From positions 1 through 50,110 of the forward strand of contig JAHJDO010000014.1 of the NCBI GenBank assembly GCA_018812485.1: a DNA stretch of 50,110 nt, read 5' to 3'. Position numbers and translations under genes: made by a program. Origin of the DNA: a bacterium. GTDB lineage: Bacteria > JAHJDO01. Positions 1 to 9,069 of this stretch are shown here, in pieces (within the stretch, counting starts at the first letter, position 1; every line of letters begins with the position of its first letter). The notes under the pieces are model-generated. The model saw only the letters and a program-made list of their open reading frames with translations, ran no database searches and was not told the DNA's origin.

Positions 1-1111
1 TTAAATTTATTAATTTATCGTAGATTTCTTCTACTTTTTTAACCTTTAATTTGATATCAAAATATTTCTCTACGCGTCTTCTTCCAGCAAGTCCTATTCT
101 TCTTGCTTCTTCCTTGTTTTTCAGTAATCTAGTAATACTCTCTGCCAATGCCTCTGGATTTCCTGGAGGCACAAGTATGCCAGTTTCTTCATCCTTTACT
201 ACCTCTGGTATTCCTCCAACATTAGTAGCCACAACAGGCTTCGATGAGGCCATTGCTTCAAGAACAGCAATACCCAGAGCTTCAGAGATCGAACATAATA
301 CAAATACATTTATAATGGAGAGAATGTTAGTAATATCCCGCCTGAAACCAGTAAATATAACTTTTTTGCTAAGACCGACTTCTTTTGCAAGAGACTCTAG
401 TTTGCCTCTTAGCTCACCGTCTCCAACTATCAAAAATCGCACCTCAGGCATTTTCTTTATTATGTATTCCGCTGCTCTCAAGAAGCTTTCGTGATCTTTT
501 AAAGGATCGAGACGCGCAACAATACCCACAACAGGACATTCTTTATCTATCTTAAGCTCATTTTTAAGATTTGCATTATTAACGCTTGTACCAAATTCAT
601 TTATATCTATCCCGTTATGAATCGCAATAATCTTTTCATGAGGTATTTTCTCTATTCTTTCAATACATTCCTTAAAATTATTAGATACTGTTATTATTTT
701 GTCAGTACATTTTGATAGTAATTTATCAACCAAAATTTGGCGTTTTAAGACAGGAGAAAATGTTCCGTGCTCTGACGCAATGATAATTGGAACTCCAGCA
801 ACCCACGCGCATAGTCTGCCCCATGCATTAGCGGTAAAATTCCATGTATGAACCAAATCTATTTTCTTCTGCCTGATTAAACGAGTTAATTTGAAAATAA
901 CAGTAAAATCAAATTTGAATCTTTTATGGAGAAGATGATATTCAATACCAAGTTTTTTTAAATTCTCCTCCATAGGTCCTCCGCGTGTTATACAGCAGAC
1001 AGTAACATTATACTTATTCTTATCCAGTCTTTTTACCAGCTCTACAAGCTGTCTTTCCGCTCCGCCAATATCCAGAGTAGCAATAATTTGGAGAATATTA
1101 GTTTTTTGCAT
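1..1111 (-). CDS. GT4-type glycosyltransferase, cut by the window end
   Basis: This is a retaining GT-B glycosyltransferase of family 4, which moves a sugar from a nucleotide donor onto a growing glycan at the cytoplasmic membrane. The frame starts at an ATG at 1109-1111 and stays open to base 1, so about 370 residues are visible and the last few may be missing. The N-terminal TLDIGGAERQLVELVKRL segment is the typical GT4 acceptor-side loop. Later come HNGID, GIVARLDPLKDHE and the donor-site stretch around SEALGIAVLEAMASSKPVVAT, with the EX7E glutamates. The C-terminal helix after GRRRVEKYFD closes the fold, so little is probably lost. It lies 13 bases after the GT2 gene and is the last visible gene of the polysaccharide operon. 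The specific sugar cannot be read from the sequence. Confidence 0.9.
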   Translation of the reverse strand, partial: MQKTNILQIIATLDIGGAERQLVELVKRLDKNKYNVTVCCITRGGPMEENLKKLGIEYHLLHKRFKFDFTVIFKLTRLIRQKKIDLVHTWNFTANAWGRLCAWVAGVPIIIASEHGTFSPVLKRQILVDKLLSKCTDKIITVSNNFKECIERIEKIPHEKIIAIHNGIDINEFGTSVNNANLKNELKIDKECPVVGIVARLDPLKDHESFLRAAEYIIKKMPEVRFLIVGDGELRGKLESLAKEVGLSKKVIFTGFRRDITNILSIINVFVLCSISEALGIAVLEAMASSKPVVATNVGGIPEVVKDEETGILVPPGNPEALAESITRLLKNKEEARRIGLAGRRRVEKYFDIKLKVKKVEEIYDKLINL

Positions 1112-1124
1112 GATAATTATGTTT

Positions 1125-2216
1125 TTATTTTATTCCGAAGATTATTCCTTTTGCGAGTTCCCTCACTCTATGAAAACTATCTTTACCAGTAAATGTGAGG
1201 GAAAAGGCAAAAAGAGATTTTACCATTAGGGGAAATGTGAAGAATGACTTTATAAACTTGCCGCGCGCTTTTTGATAATCTTTTCTATATGTACAGTTAA
1301 TCCCTAGATGATAGTGATAATGTGCAACACTGTAATAATATGACATAAGTTTCTTTACAGCAGGGTATTCAAAGTTAAGATTTTTGAGAATGTTTCTGAA
1401 ATTCATCTGGATTTGTTTCAGATCCGCTTTATTAAACTCGCTACCATGGTGCAAAAATAATGCTAGCTTTTTTACTTGTTCAAAATCAATTTCCAGTGCC
1501 GTAAAAGTTTTTATATAATAATCAAGAGTATAGCTGTATTCGTTACAAAGACTTTCCAATTTTGCAGATTTGAGCTGCGATTGAGAATGCTGTCTTATCT
1601 TTAGAAGATATTCGGGAATATTTAATATAGTATAGTTGTCTGCCAGTAACTTTACCCACAGGTTTAAATCTGCACCTATTAATAATTCAGTGTTATAAAG
1701 CCCCATTTGATGGATATGCTGTATTCTCATTAATGAACTCCCGTGATTTACAGGTGAATCAAACAGTGCCTTAAACTTCATATTTCTTATGCCTAGAGGA
1801 ATCTTATAATAGGATAAAGTGTTGCCATTCTCGTCTATTATTATTGAATAGGAACTAACCACAGAAAGATTTCTATCTTTAGTCATATAACCATACAAAA
1901 TCTCGAGTCTTTCAGGCATAGAAATATCATCTGCATCCATTCTTGCCATAAACGGGGTTTCTACTAATTCAATCCCTTTATTTAAGGACACAATCTGCCC
2001 CATATTCTTTTCGTTTAGGACCAGCTTAATTCTTGTATCCTTGTAAGACTTTATTATTTCAACAGTTCTATCTGCGCTGCCATCGTCAATAATTAAAAAA
2101 ATAAAGTCTTTAAGTGTTTGATTTAGAATGCTGTCTATAGCTTCTCTTAAATACTTCTCACCATTATAGACAGCCATTAAAACAGTTATAAAAGGATTTG
2201 TATTCAAGTTTTCCAT
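1125..2216 (-). CDS. GT2-family glycosyltransferase
   Basis: This 363-residue inverting GT-A glycosyltransferase uses a nucleotide sugar. Its N-terminal FITVLMAVYNGEKYLREAI (9-27), DDGSADRT (44-51) and ARMDADD (91-97, the metal-binding DxD) are standard GT2 motifs. The C-terminal part (about 240-363) has no known motif and ends in two hydrophobic patches, so it may touch the membrane. The ATG at 2214-2216 has no clear ribosome site. It sits 24 bases after the 2-hydroxyacid dehydrogenase gene and 13 bases before the GT4 gene, within the surface-glycan operon. The family is clear but the acceptor and sugar are unknown. Confidence 0.93.
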   Translation of the reverse strand: MENLNTNPFITVLMAVYNGEKYLREAIDSILNQTLKDFIFLIIDDGSADRTVEIIKSYKDTRIKLVLNEKNMGQIVSLNKGIELVETPFMARMDADDISMPERLEILYGYMTKDRNLSVVSSYSIIIDENGNTLSYYKIPLGIRNMKFKALFDSPVNHGSSLMRIQHIHQMGLYNTELLIGADLNLWVKLLADNYTILNIPEYLLKIRQHSQSQLKSAKLESLCNEYSYTLDYYIKTFTALEIDFEQVKKLALFLHHGSEFNKADLKQIQMNFRNILKNLNFEYPAVKKLMSYYYSVAHYHYHLGINCTYRKDYQKARGKFIKSFFTFPLMVKSLFAFSLTFTGKDSFHRVRELAKGIIFGIK

Positions 2217-2240
2217 TGGTTTTAATTAATATTGTTGTGT

Positions 2241-3191
2241 TTATAGAATTGTATTTTGATTCTTGAAATAGTCTATTAAATTTTGTACAGCTTCAATTTC
2301 CATACTTTTCCTGCACTCAACGGTGTACGATCCAGCATGAGGAGTTAGAATCACTTGGGGATATTTCTTTAAAAGGCCGGAATACGGTTCGCAATTAAAT
2401 GTGTCCAACCACGCCCCTCTAATTTTACCATTTTCTAGTGCTTGGATCAAAGACTTCTCATCTATTAGTCCCCCTCTAGCAGCATTCAACAAAAAGACAC
2501 CTTCTTTAATAAGTCGAAACTCATTGCTCCCAATAATCGGATGTTCGCCACTGGCATGAATAGTTATAATATCAGCTATTGGAAGCGCTCGGGCAAGAGA
2601 ATATAATTTTATCCCGTCTGCTGATCCATTCCTATTTTTGTGTAAGCTTGGCTCAACTGCAATAAGATTGACATTGAAAGGCTTGAGTAATGTAGCAACT
2701 TTTTTACCAATTCGACCAAGTCCAATAATTACAACGGTTTTGCCCTCAAGCTGCACGCCAGCCCTCTTTATCCACTTGTTGCCGTGTAAATCCATATTCA
2801 TCTGTGGAATTTGTCTCAACAGACTTATCATGACGCCTATAGTAAGTTCAGCTACAGCACTTGTTGGTCCATGAGGTGTATAACAAATTTTGATATGTAA
2901 CTTTCTTGCTACTTTTAAGTCAATGTTTGATATTCCTGAGCCGCATCGCGAAATAACCTTCAATTTGGTTTTTTCTAGAACTTCTCGATCAAGAGGTTCT
3001 AAACCAGCAATCAAACCAGCTACATCATCGGATAATAGCTCAAGTAATTCATCTTTAGTCAACCGGCGCTTATAGGGATTTGTAATTATCTCACAACCTG
3101 CTTTTGCTAAATGCTCTAAGGGGGTACGATCGTATACACCAAAGACAGAAGGCCCTATTAAGGTCTTTACGCCTTTTAATGGTTTCTTCAC
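2241..3191 (-). CDS. D-2-hydroxyacid dehydrogenase (phosphoglycerate dehydrogenase-like)
   Basis: This 316-residue NAD-dependent dehydrogenase is from the SerA/2-hydroxyacid family, which interconverts 2-hydroxy acids and 2-keto acids. The Rossmann motif GLGRIG is at 157-162, and the catalytic triad is visible as Arg239 (AARGGLIDE), Glu268 (DTFNCEPY) and His285 (LTPHAG). It lacks the C-terminal ACT domain of longer SerA proteins, so serine feedback is unlikely. The start is GTG at 3189-3191, with GGAG five bases upstream. It overlaps the stop of the SIS gene (GTGA), so the two are translationally coupled. In this operon it may make or use a hydroxy-acid building block or ornament. That role is an inference, and the substrate is unknown. 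Confidence 0.9.
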   Translation of the reverse strand: MKKPLKGVKTLIGPSVFGVYDRTPLEHLAKAGCEIITNPYKRRLTKDELLELLSDDVAGLIAGLEPLDREVLEKTKLKVISRCGSGISNIDLKVARKLHIKICYTPHGPTSAVAELTIGVMISLLRQIPQMNMDLHGNKWIKRAGVQLEGKTVVIIGLGRIGKKVATLLKPFNVNLIAVEPSLHKNRNGSADGIKLYSLARALPIADIITIHASGEHPIIGSNEFRLIKEGVFLLNAARGGLIDEKSLIQALENGKIRGAWLDTFNCEPYSGLLKKYPQVILTPHAGSYTVECRKSMEIEAVQNLIDYFKNQNTIL

Positions 3192-3832
3192 TTTTTCTCC
3201 ATATTTTGTTCTTTCTGTATTCTATGCTGCAACCAATAGGATAATAAATGGCCCATAATTAAATGGATATCTTCAACCGGTCCGAACTCTCCCTTCATTG
3301 ATTTGACATGAATAACCACATCAGAAAATTCTTTTAGTTTCCCCCCATCAAATCCGACAAGAGCCATGACCACACCGCCTTGGGCTTTAACCCATTCAGC
3401 TGCAGTAACTATGTTTTGCGAATTCCCACTTGCTGAAATAGCGACAAGCTTATCTCCACGCTGATAATGAATGCGAAGCTGATCAACAAATAAATTATCA
3501 TATCCATCATCGTTTGCTATCGCAAGCATAACGGCTGTATTATCAGTCAATGATAGAACACGAAATGGTGTGTCAGTTTTGGTTCTTTTGCGGATGTCAT
3601 TGCCAAAGTCATTTGCCATATGTGAGGCAGTTACAGCAGAACCCCCATTTCCAATGAAGAAGATTGTATTGCGATTTTGCCGAGCCTTTTCCATTTCATC
3701 AGCAAATGCCGCAATGGCATCCAAATCAAGCTCATTTAGCAATTTAAGAAAATAGCTGAAATAATGTTTGGAGAATTGTTGAATATTTGAAGATTTTTCA
3801 AGTAACTGTTCTATGTTGTGTCGAGTAGACAT
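3188..3832 (-). CDS. SIS-domain sugar isomerase, GmhA-like
   Basis: This 214-residue phosphosugar-binding SIS protein resembles phosphoheptose isomerase (sedoheptulose-7-phosphate to D-glycero-D-manno-heptose-7-phosphate). The motifs are GNGGSA (61-66) and SASGNSQNI (133-141) for phosphate binding, and EDIH at 187-190, which supplies the family's catalytic histidine. The length is near that of GmhA (about 190-200). A strong AGGAGG precedes the ATG at 3830-3832. No heptose kinase or epimerase genes are visible nearby, so a heptose product is not proven. A related ketose-aldose isomerisation is equally possible. Its stop overlaps the start of the 2-hydroxyacid dehydrogenase. Confidence 0.85.
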   Translation of the reverse strand: MSTRHNIEQLLEKSSNIQQFSKHYFSYFLKLLNELDLDAIAAFADEMEKARQNRNTIFFIGNGGSAVTASHMANDFGNDIRKRTKTDTPFRVLSLTDNTAVMLAIANDDGYDNLFVDQLRIHYQRGDKLVAISASGNSQNIVTAAEWVKAQGGVVMALVGFDGGKLKEFSDVVIHVKSMKGEFGPVEDIHLIMGHLLSYWLQHRIQKEQNMEKK

Positions 3833-3851
3833 CTTTTATCTCCTCCTTTAG

Positions 3852-5414
3852 TTATTTAATGCTCCTCATCGAAGCGTACCCACGGACTTTATTTGTCTGG
3901 ATAAAATCCCATTTTGATTCTTTGTCTGTGAGACGATAAAATATTCGTTTTAATATGTCAAAAATAATCTTATTTAAAAAATTGTCTCCCTCTGCTATCC
4001 ATATCAATCCATAAAAGATTTTCGGAAGTTTAAAATATAATTGAAACGTTTGAAACAGACCACGTAGAGTCTTATTAGAAATCTGTCTAAGGCTAAGGCA
4101 TGACTCTGCTCTATAAACATTTTCGTATTTTTTTTCTTTGCAAGGATCAAAAAAGTTCTCTTTTATACACAAATTTCGTAGTTCAGTGCCGCGATAGGGA
4201 TGAAAAAAGGTAAGCGTGGTCGTAGTAGGATTTGCTTTTCTGTTAAGTTCTATGGTATCAAATATATGTACTCTTTTCTCATAGGGTATTCCAATCATAT
4301 TAAACGATGAACTGCGTATTTTATATTTTCGCGCTAGACTAAATACATAAATTATCTGATCATTTTTATAAATTCTTCCTAATACGTCTTTTCTTATTTT
4401 TGGATTCCCTGATTCTAGCCCAACACATACGTTGCGACAACCTGCATCAACCATCTTAGCAAACGCCCATTCTTCTATGAGCCCGGGATGTAAGCTGACA
4501 GAAAATGGAAGATCAACGTGTTTCTTATAGAGCCTGCAAAAATCATCTAATATCTCGCGTTCGTGGAGTGGGAAAATATCATCTATAAAAAACACAAAAT
4601 TCAGATTGTATTTTTCTTTGTAGGACACTATTTCCTTAATTAATAAATCGGGTTTTTTAATTCTGTAAAATTCCCCCTTATGTTTATATATTCGAGATAA
4701 TGCAAAATTCCCACAGTATTTACAACGAAACAAACATCCTCGAGTCATAGAGAAAATTCCCATCCTATACATTTTACCACCTAATGGTCTTAAAATGTGT
4801 CGCTGGTCAAAGATATCCCAATCTGGAAGAAGGATTTTATTAACATCGAGTAATGGCCTAACCTCGTTTTTGTAAATCTCCCCATTTTCTTTAATCCACA
4901 TATTTTTTATATTTTTAATATCTTTTCTATGTTGCATTTTATTACATAACTCACTTATTGCCTCTTCTCCTTCACCGATGCATATCATATCCACACAATC
5001 CTCTGCAATCACTTCATCTGGAGCAAAGGTCGCTGTAGATCCACCAACTATTGTTATTATATTCTTATGTTTAGTTTTAATTTTTTTTAGCAGTTCCAAA
5101 CCAAAATCGTAATTAGGATCAACCGCGCTCATGGCAATTATATCAGGATTAAATGATTTAGTTACGCATTCAAGTTCAGCCATGACATCAGTATCTTTTT
5201 CTATTAATCCGTATTTTTTAAGATCTGGATTGCGTACCTGTAATGATAGAGCACGCAGTTCTTCATCATTTTGAATATCGCTGCATTTCATGAATGTTGT
5301 GTCAAAAACCTTGACCTCATGACCATCCCTTTTTAGGTACGAAGACAGATAGCTGATACCAAGTGGCATACGTGTTGTCATTACTTTATTGGGATACAGA
5401 AAAAGAATCTTCAT
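3852..5414 (-). CDS. B12-binding-domain radical SAM enzyme (paralogue of the 7537-9042 gene)
   Basis: This 520-residue protein has an N-terminal cobalamin-binding-like Rossmann region (about 1-160, with VGGSTATF and ICIGEGEE) followed by a radical SAM core. The [4Fe-4S] cysteines are C227, C231 and C234 in TRGCLFRCKYC. The usual DxHxxG base-off cobalamin motif is not visible. That is common in this wide family, whose members often methylate unreactive carbons or rearrange substrates. The cysteines fall at the same residue numbers as in the 7537-9042 product, and the C-terminal halves share layout (a FDTIELNRK block after the core, then a CVxx/CIKE Cys patch), so the two are paralogues. A GGGAGA site lies upstream of the ATG at 5412-5414. 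The substrate is unknown; the glycan or a sugar intermediate is inferred from context. Confidence 0.88.
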   Translation of the reverse strand: MKILFLYPNKVMTTRMPLGISYLSSYLKRDGHEVKVFDTTFMKCSDIQNDEELRALSLQVRNPDLKKYGLIEKDTDVMAELECVTKSFNPDIIAMSAVDPNYDFGLELLKKIKTKHKNIITIVGGSTATFAPDEVIAEDCVDMICIGEGEEAISELCNKMQHRKDIKNIKNMWIKENGEIYKNEVRPLLDVNKILLPDWDIFDQRHILRPLGGKMYRMGIFSMTRGCLFRCKYCGNFALSRIYKHKGEFYRIKKPDLLIKEIVSYKEKYNLNFVFFIDDIFPLHEREILDDFCRLYKKHVDLPFSVSLHPGLIEEWAFAKMVDAGCRNVCVGLESGNPKIRKDVLGRIYKNDQIIYVFSLARKYKIRSSSFNMIGIPYEKRVHIFDTIELNRKANPTTTTLTFFHPYRGTELRNLCIKENFFDPCKEKKYENVYRAESCLSLRQISNKTLRGLFQTFQLYFKLPKIFYGLIWIAEGDNFLNKIIFDILKRIFYRLTDKESKWDFIQTNKVRGYASMRSIK

Positions 5415-5437
5415 ATTAATTCGTCATCTCCCAAAGT

Positions 5438-6445
5438 TTATTTTTTTATAGCTGCAATGCGAACATGAGAACTCAATTGGGACTGTTGTAAAAATTCTTG
5501 AAACAAATGCAATACGCTCTCATTGCGCTTACAGAAAACATATTTCCAGAAATTATGAAGTGGAATATCAGGATTTCTCTCATAGGTGTTTTTAACTATT
5601 TCTACGTCAAGTCTCCCCGGAGTACTGGCTTCAATTATCTCAAATCCCGCCATTTCTATCTGGCCTGTCAATGCTTCCATAGACAGGAGATTAATACGGT
5701 CGAGTGGGATGATATTGGGAGAATATTCTCCTAATATTTGATACTCAAAACCGCTGATTGTTGTTGAAGTAATAAGCAATAGTCCATTCTTTCTGCATGC
5801 CCCATATGCATCTTTAAGTAACTTCATGGGCTCAAAGACTCTCTCTATCACTTCAAATGCCAAAAATAGGTCGATTTTACTTTTAATAGCTTTATTACTT
5901 TCAATAATCTTAACGTTCTTAGGGAGTAGATTTTCTTGCTCAAAACATTCAGGCAAAAGTGATAGGATAGATTTAAAAATATTTATATTAGCAACTTCTT
6001 GTAACAAAGTTGGATATTTTGTTGCGTAATCTAAAAGAACCGTTGTATTTGAGAGGTATTTTGCAGCCAGCTCCATTATCCATTGGACACGAAGTGAAAA
6101 AACTTTTTTAGATCGAGATTCTAACGTATTTTTCATATAGGTATTTCTGAAAAACCGACCCGCCAGAGAATCTTTATAAAAACCTCTTAGCATCTCTGCT
6201 GTTGGTCTAGGAGAAACATAGAGAGAACCACACTTACTACACAAATGGTAATTAAATCCCAACTTTTTAAATGCAAATTTCGAATCCTTAGCTGAACAGC
6301 CTGGGCAACTAATCGTTATAAACATAGAATTGTTGGGAAATATTTTTTGTATGTCTTCAAGAAGAAGATGCTTATATTTATTGTAAACATCTTCTGAACG
6401 AATGTCTGACTCCTTCAAATTATCTAAAAACACAACATTTTTCAT
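5438..6445 (-). CDS. Zinc-ribbon methyltransferase-like protein
   Basis: This 335-residue protein has an N-terminal zinc ribbon (C47-x2-C50 and C69-x2-C72), then SPRPT and a methyltransferase-like fold. This layout matches the family of zinc-ribbon class I SAM methyltransferases common in sugar and secondary-metabolite clusters. The expected glycine-rich motif I is degenerate (LLDYATKYP near 139 has no glycine). SAM binding is therefore less certain than for usual members. The post-I region and AFEVIERVFEP are recognisable as motif II. An AGGAGG precedes the ATG at 6443-6445, which is 3 bases from the end of the Gfo/Idh/MocA gene. It may be an inactive or structural member. Confidence 0.75.
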   Translation of the reverse strand: MKNVVFLDNLKESDIRSEDVYNKYKHLLLEDIQKIFPNNSMFITISCPGCSAKDSKFAFKKLGFNYHLCSKCGSLYVSPRPTAEMLRGFYKDSLAGRFFRNTYMKNTLESRSKKVFSLRVQWIMELAAKYLSNTTVLLDYATKYPTLLQEVANINIFKSILSLLPECFEQENLLPKNVKIIESNKAIKSKIDLFLAFEVIERVFEPMKLLKDAYGACRKNGLLLITSTTISGFEYQILGEYSPNIIPLDRINLLSMEALTGQIEMAGFEIIEASTPGRLDVEIVKNTYERNPDIPLHNFWKYVFCKRNESVLHLFQEFLQQSQLSSHVRIAAIKK

Positions 6446-6448
6446 TAC

Positions 6449-7498
6449 CTATTTCCTCCTAAGAGCGTTTCTAAATTTCCATCGCTCATCAGCATTATAA
6501 ATCTTCTGGACCAATTCCATGGTCTTTACTGCATCTTCAACGCCACCATTAGAGACAGGTTTGTTTTCCATTATATACCCTACAAACTCATTAACTTCAA
6601 CAATCCATGACTTATCGTCATCATAATATGTTATGCTTTCTTGCGGATTAGGCAGAGGATATCCCTTTTTGTCATAAATACAAGAAGCGATTTTCAATGT
6701 TTCTTTACCGTATAATTGCGTTGAAGACAATATCCCGTCTATCTCCAAATACCCCCTTTCTAGATATATTTCCAGAAGAAATTTGTGCCGCCATTGCGTT
6801 GCTGACGAATGGAGCATTGCTGTCTGACCTGTGCTACTATTACGCATCATAACAAAAGCATTGTCTTCAACCCCAACTGACCAAAATGAATGTCCGATAA
6901 AACTTTTTATTTCATCAAACCCTCCGCAAAAATACCGGAATAAGTCTAACATATGAATCCCTTGGTCTATCAAGATTCCTCCACCGGATAAACTTTCATT
7001 GTTTCTCCAGTTATTATCGTATCCAGAACCCCCAGCCTTTCCATAAACACCCCTTAACCACATAACCTGCCCTAAATGTCCCTTATCGACAATAGACTTG
7101 GCATCGATTACTGCCTCATGATAGCGATGATTAAAGCCAAATTTAACCTTAACCTTTGATTTTTTTAGTGAAGCATTGTGTATGCTTTTGGCATCCTCTA
7201 ACGTCTTTCCCGGAGGTTTCTCACTAAATACATGAATCCCTCGTGATATTGCATCAATAACAATTTCAGTAGTGTAGCAATTATAGGTGCATACAAAAAC
7301 CATATCAGGACATTTATCTAATAATTTTTTATAATCGGAATAGTACGGCACTTTGGAATTCTGGACTGCCTCGGTGTTTATATCACAAAGACCTATTAAC
7401 TCTAAATGGGGACAAGCCTTAATACATTCATTGCGTATTTTACCAACCTTACCGTAACCTATTATTCCTGCTTTAAGGGGATTTTTTATTTCATTCAT
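6449..7498 (-). CDS. Gfo/Idh/MocA-family sugar oxidoreductase
   Basis: This 349-residue NAD(P)-dependent oxidoreductase acts on sugars or nucleotide sugars. The N-terminal Rossmann motif GIIGYGKVGK is at 11-20 and the family signature EKPPGKT at 93-99, whose lysine is catalytic. The C-terminal alpha/beta domain includes a GGGILIDQGIHMLDL block that carries the substrate-binding aspartate and histidine. In glycan clusters such enzymes oxidise or epimerise a sugar hydroxyl. The ATG at 7496-7498 has an AGGAGG about 16 bases upstream, a long spacing. It lies between two methyltransferase or radical-SAM genes of the operon. Confidence 0.9.
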   Translation of the reverse strand: MNEIKNPLKAGIIGYGKVGKIRNECIKACPHLELIGLCDINTEAVQNSKVPYYSDYKKLLDKCPDMVFVCTYNCYTTEIVIDAISRGIHVFSEKPPGKTLEDAKSIHNASLKKSKVKVKFGFNHRYHEAVIDAKSIVDKGHLGQVMWLRGVYGKAGGSGYDNNWRNNESLSGGGILIDQGIHMLDLFRYFCGGFDEIKSFIGHSFWSVGVEDNAFVMMRNSSTGQTAMLHSSATQWRHKFLLEIYLERGYLEIDGILSSTQLYGKETLKIASCIYDKKGYPLPNPQESITYYDDDKSWIVEVNEFVGYIMENKPVSNGGVEDAVKTMELVQKIYNADERWKFRNALRRK

Positions 7499-7536
7499 GA
7501 TATTTTTTAATGCTTCCTCCTAAAAAGAGTCTCCAA

Positions 7537-9042
7537 TCAAGAACTTTTGCCAACATTAAAATATTTTTCCTGATAAACCTTTCTTAACTCCTCAAATATC
7601 CTGTTACCTTCTGCATCAAACTTTTCGGCTCTTTTTATTTTTTGCCAATACTTTTTAGGCATTCTTGCATACAGGGAAAAAGTCCTTCTTAATCCTATAA
7701 TTTCCTCCCTTGATAACTGAGGCATATTAAGAGATGCATCAACATTCAATGATCCGGGATTGAAACTCTTTGAGATATATCCTCTTTCTACGCAAACTTT
7801 ATGCAAAGGAGTCCCATGAAAAGGAGAAAAAGCAAGAGCATTTGTAGTATCAAAAGTTAACTTTCTGTTTAATTCAATTGTATCAAAAACGAGTTCTCTG
7901 GTTTCATCTGGAAAACCAATTATGTTATTTACCGTCAAGGGAATTCCAGCGTCTGCGAGTATTTTAGAAACCTCAATAATTTTTGTGTTATCAAATTTTT
8001 TCTTGAGCACTTTTTTCCTGAATTCCTCGTTCCCATGTTCTAAGCCAATGGACATTCTATGGCAACCGATCTCTTTCAGTTTCCTGGCTCTATACTTTGT
8101 AATCGTTTCTACTCTTGATTGCATCCAGAAGGGGAGTTTAAATTCACTATATATCTTTACAAATCTATCAAATTCACTGTCATTCATTGTCAGGAAAGTA
8201 TCTGACGTAAAATAAATATACTCAGCGTCCCATTTTTTAATTAAATATTGCAGTTCTTTTTGAATCTGATTTATGCTTTTCTTTCTGAAAAAAGTTTTAA
8301 AATCATTTCTTCTATATAATTCATCCATGGACGGAGAATTACAAAAAGTGCATGCATAAAGACATCCCCTATTTGTCTCTATGGGTACTGTCCTATAAAT
8401 CTGCCCAGCCATAGGTCGAAAAAGTCTTTCTGGTTCAAAGAGACTGTAATCAGGAATGGGCAAAGTCTCTAGATCAATTGGTTTTCTTAACCTATTTTTG
8501 ATTATTTTATTCCCTTTTTTAACCCAGAGATTCTCTATATTCAAGTAATCCCTATTTGCTGCTATTTTCTTGCAGATTTCAACAAGTGCTCCTTCGCCTT
8601 CGCCCAAACAAACTATGTTAACATTCTTGTTTGAAAGCACAATTTCTGGAGCAAATGTTGCAAAGACCCCTCCTACTATAATCGGAATATTAAAATTTTC
8701 GATTGACTTAAGCAAAAATGTAGCTATAGGGTAAGTACATTCCAAGACAGAGACGGCAATTAAATCAGGATTAAATTCTTCTGCTTTCTTTATTAAATCA
8801 GATCCCATATTTGTTTCTTTTAGCTTGACACCTCTTTGACCGTAGTCGAATGGTCTGACCTGTAAATTTTTCTCCTTTGCATCATCAGAGGATATTTCAT
8901 CTCTGGTGTAAAATGTTGTATCAAACAAATCTACCTCAAAATGTTCCTGTTTCAATAAGGCAACGAATATTCCTACCGAGATCGGTGGCGGATTCAATAA
9001 TTTACCATTCGGATATAGGATTAACACTTTGAACTTCTTCAC
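7537..9042 (-). CDS. B12-binding-domain radical SAM enzyme (paralogue of the 3852-5414 gene)
   Basis: This 501-residue protein has a B12-binding-like N-terminal domain (VGGVFATF and VCLGEGEG) and a radical SAM core with C227, C231 and C234 in NRGCLYACTFC. Cysteine positions, the FRPM/RPLGG stretch before them and the FDTIELNRK block match the 3852-5414 product. The start is GTG at 9040-9042 with AGGAG four bases before it. The pair brackets two other modification genes, which suggests two related radical reactions on one glycan. The reaction type (methyl transfer or rearrangement) cannot be told from the sequence. Confidence 0.88.
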   Translation of the reverse strand: MKKFKVLILYPNGKLLNPPPISVGIFVALLKQEHFEVDLFDTTFYTRDEISSDDAKEKNLQVRPFDYGQRGVKLKETNMGSDLIKKAEEFNPDLIAVSVLECTYPIATFLLKSIENFNIPIIVGGVFATFAPEIVLSNKNVNIVCLGEGEGALVEICKKIAANRDYLNIENLWVKKGNKIIKNRLRKPIDLETLPIPDYSLFEPERLFRPMAGQIYRTVPIETNRGCLYACTFCNSPSMDELYRRNDFKTFFRKKSINQIQKELQYLIKKWDAEYIYFTSDTFLTMNDSEFDRFVKIYSEFKLPFWMQSRVETITKYRARKLKEIGCHRMSIGLEHGNEEFRKKVLKKKFDNTKIIEVSKILADAGIPLTVNNIIGFPDETRELVFDTIELNRKLTFDTTNALAFSPFHGTPLHKVCVERGYISKSFNPGSLNVDASLNMPQLSREEIIGLRRTFSLYARMPKKYWQKIKRAEKFDAEGNRIFEELRKVYQEKYFNVGKSS

Positions 9043-9069
9043 AAATCTCCTTCTGCTAATAAATATTCA

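Noticed and set aside
51-494. Plus-strand frame opposite the GT4 gene
   Set aside because: The minus strand carries clear glycosyltransferase motifs over the same bases.
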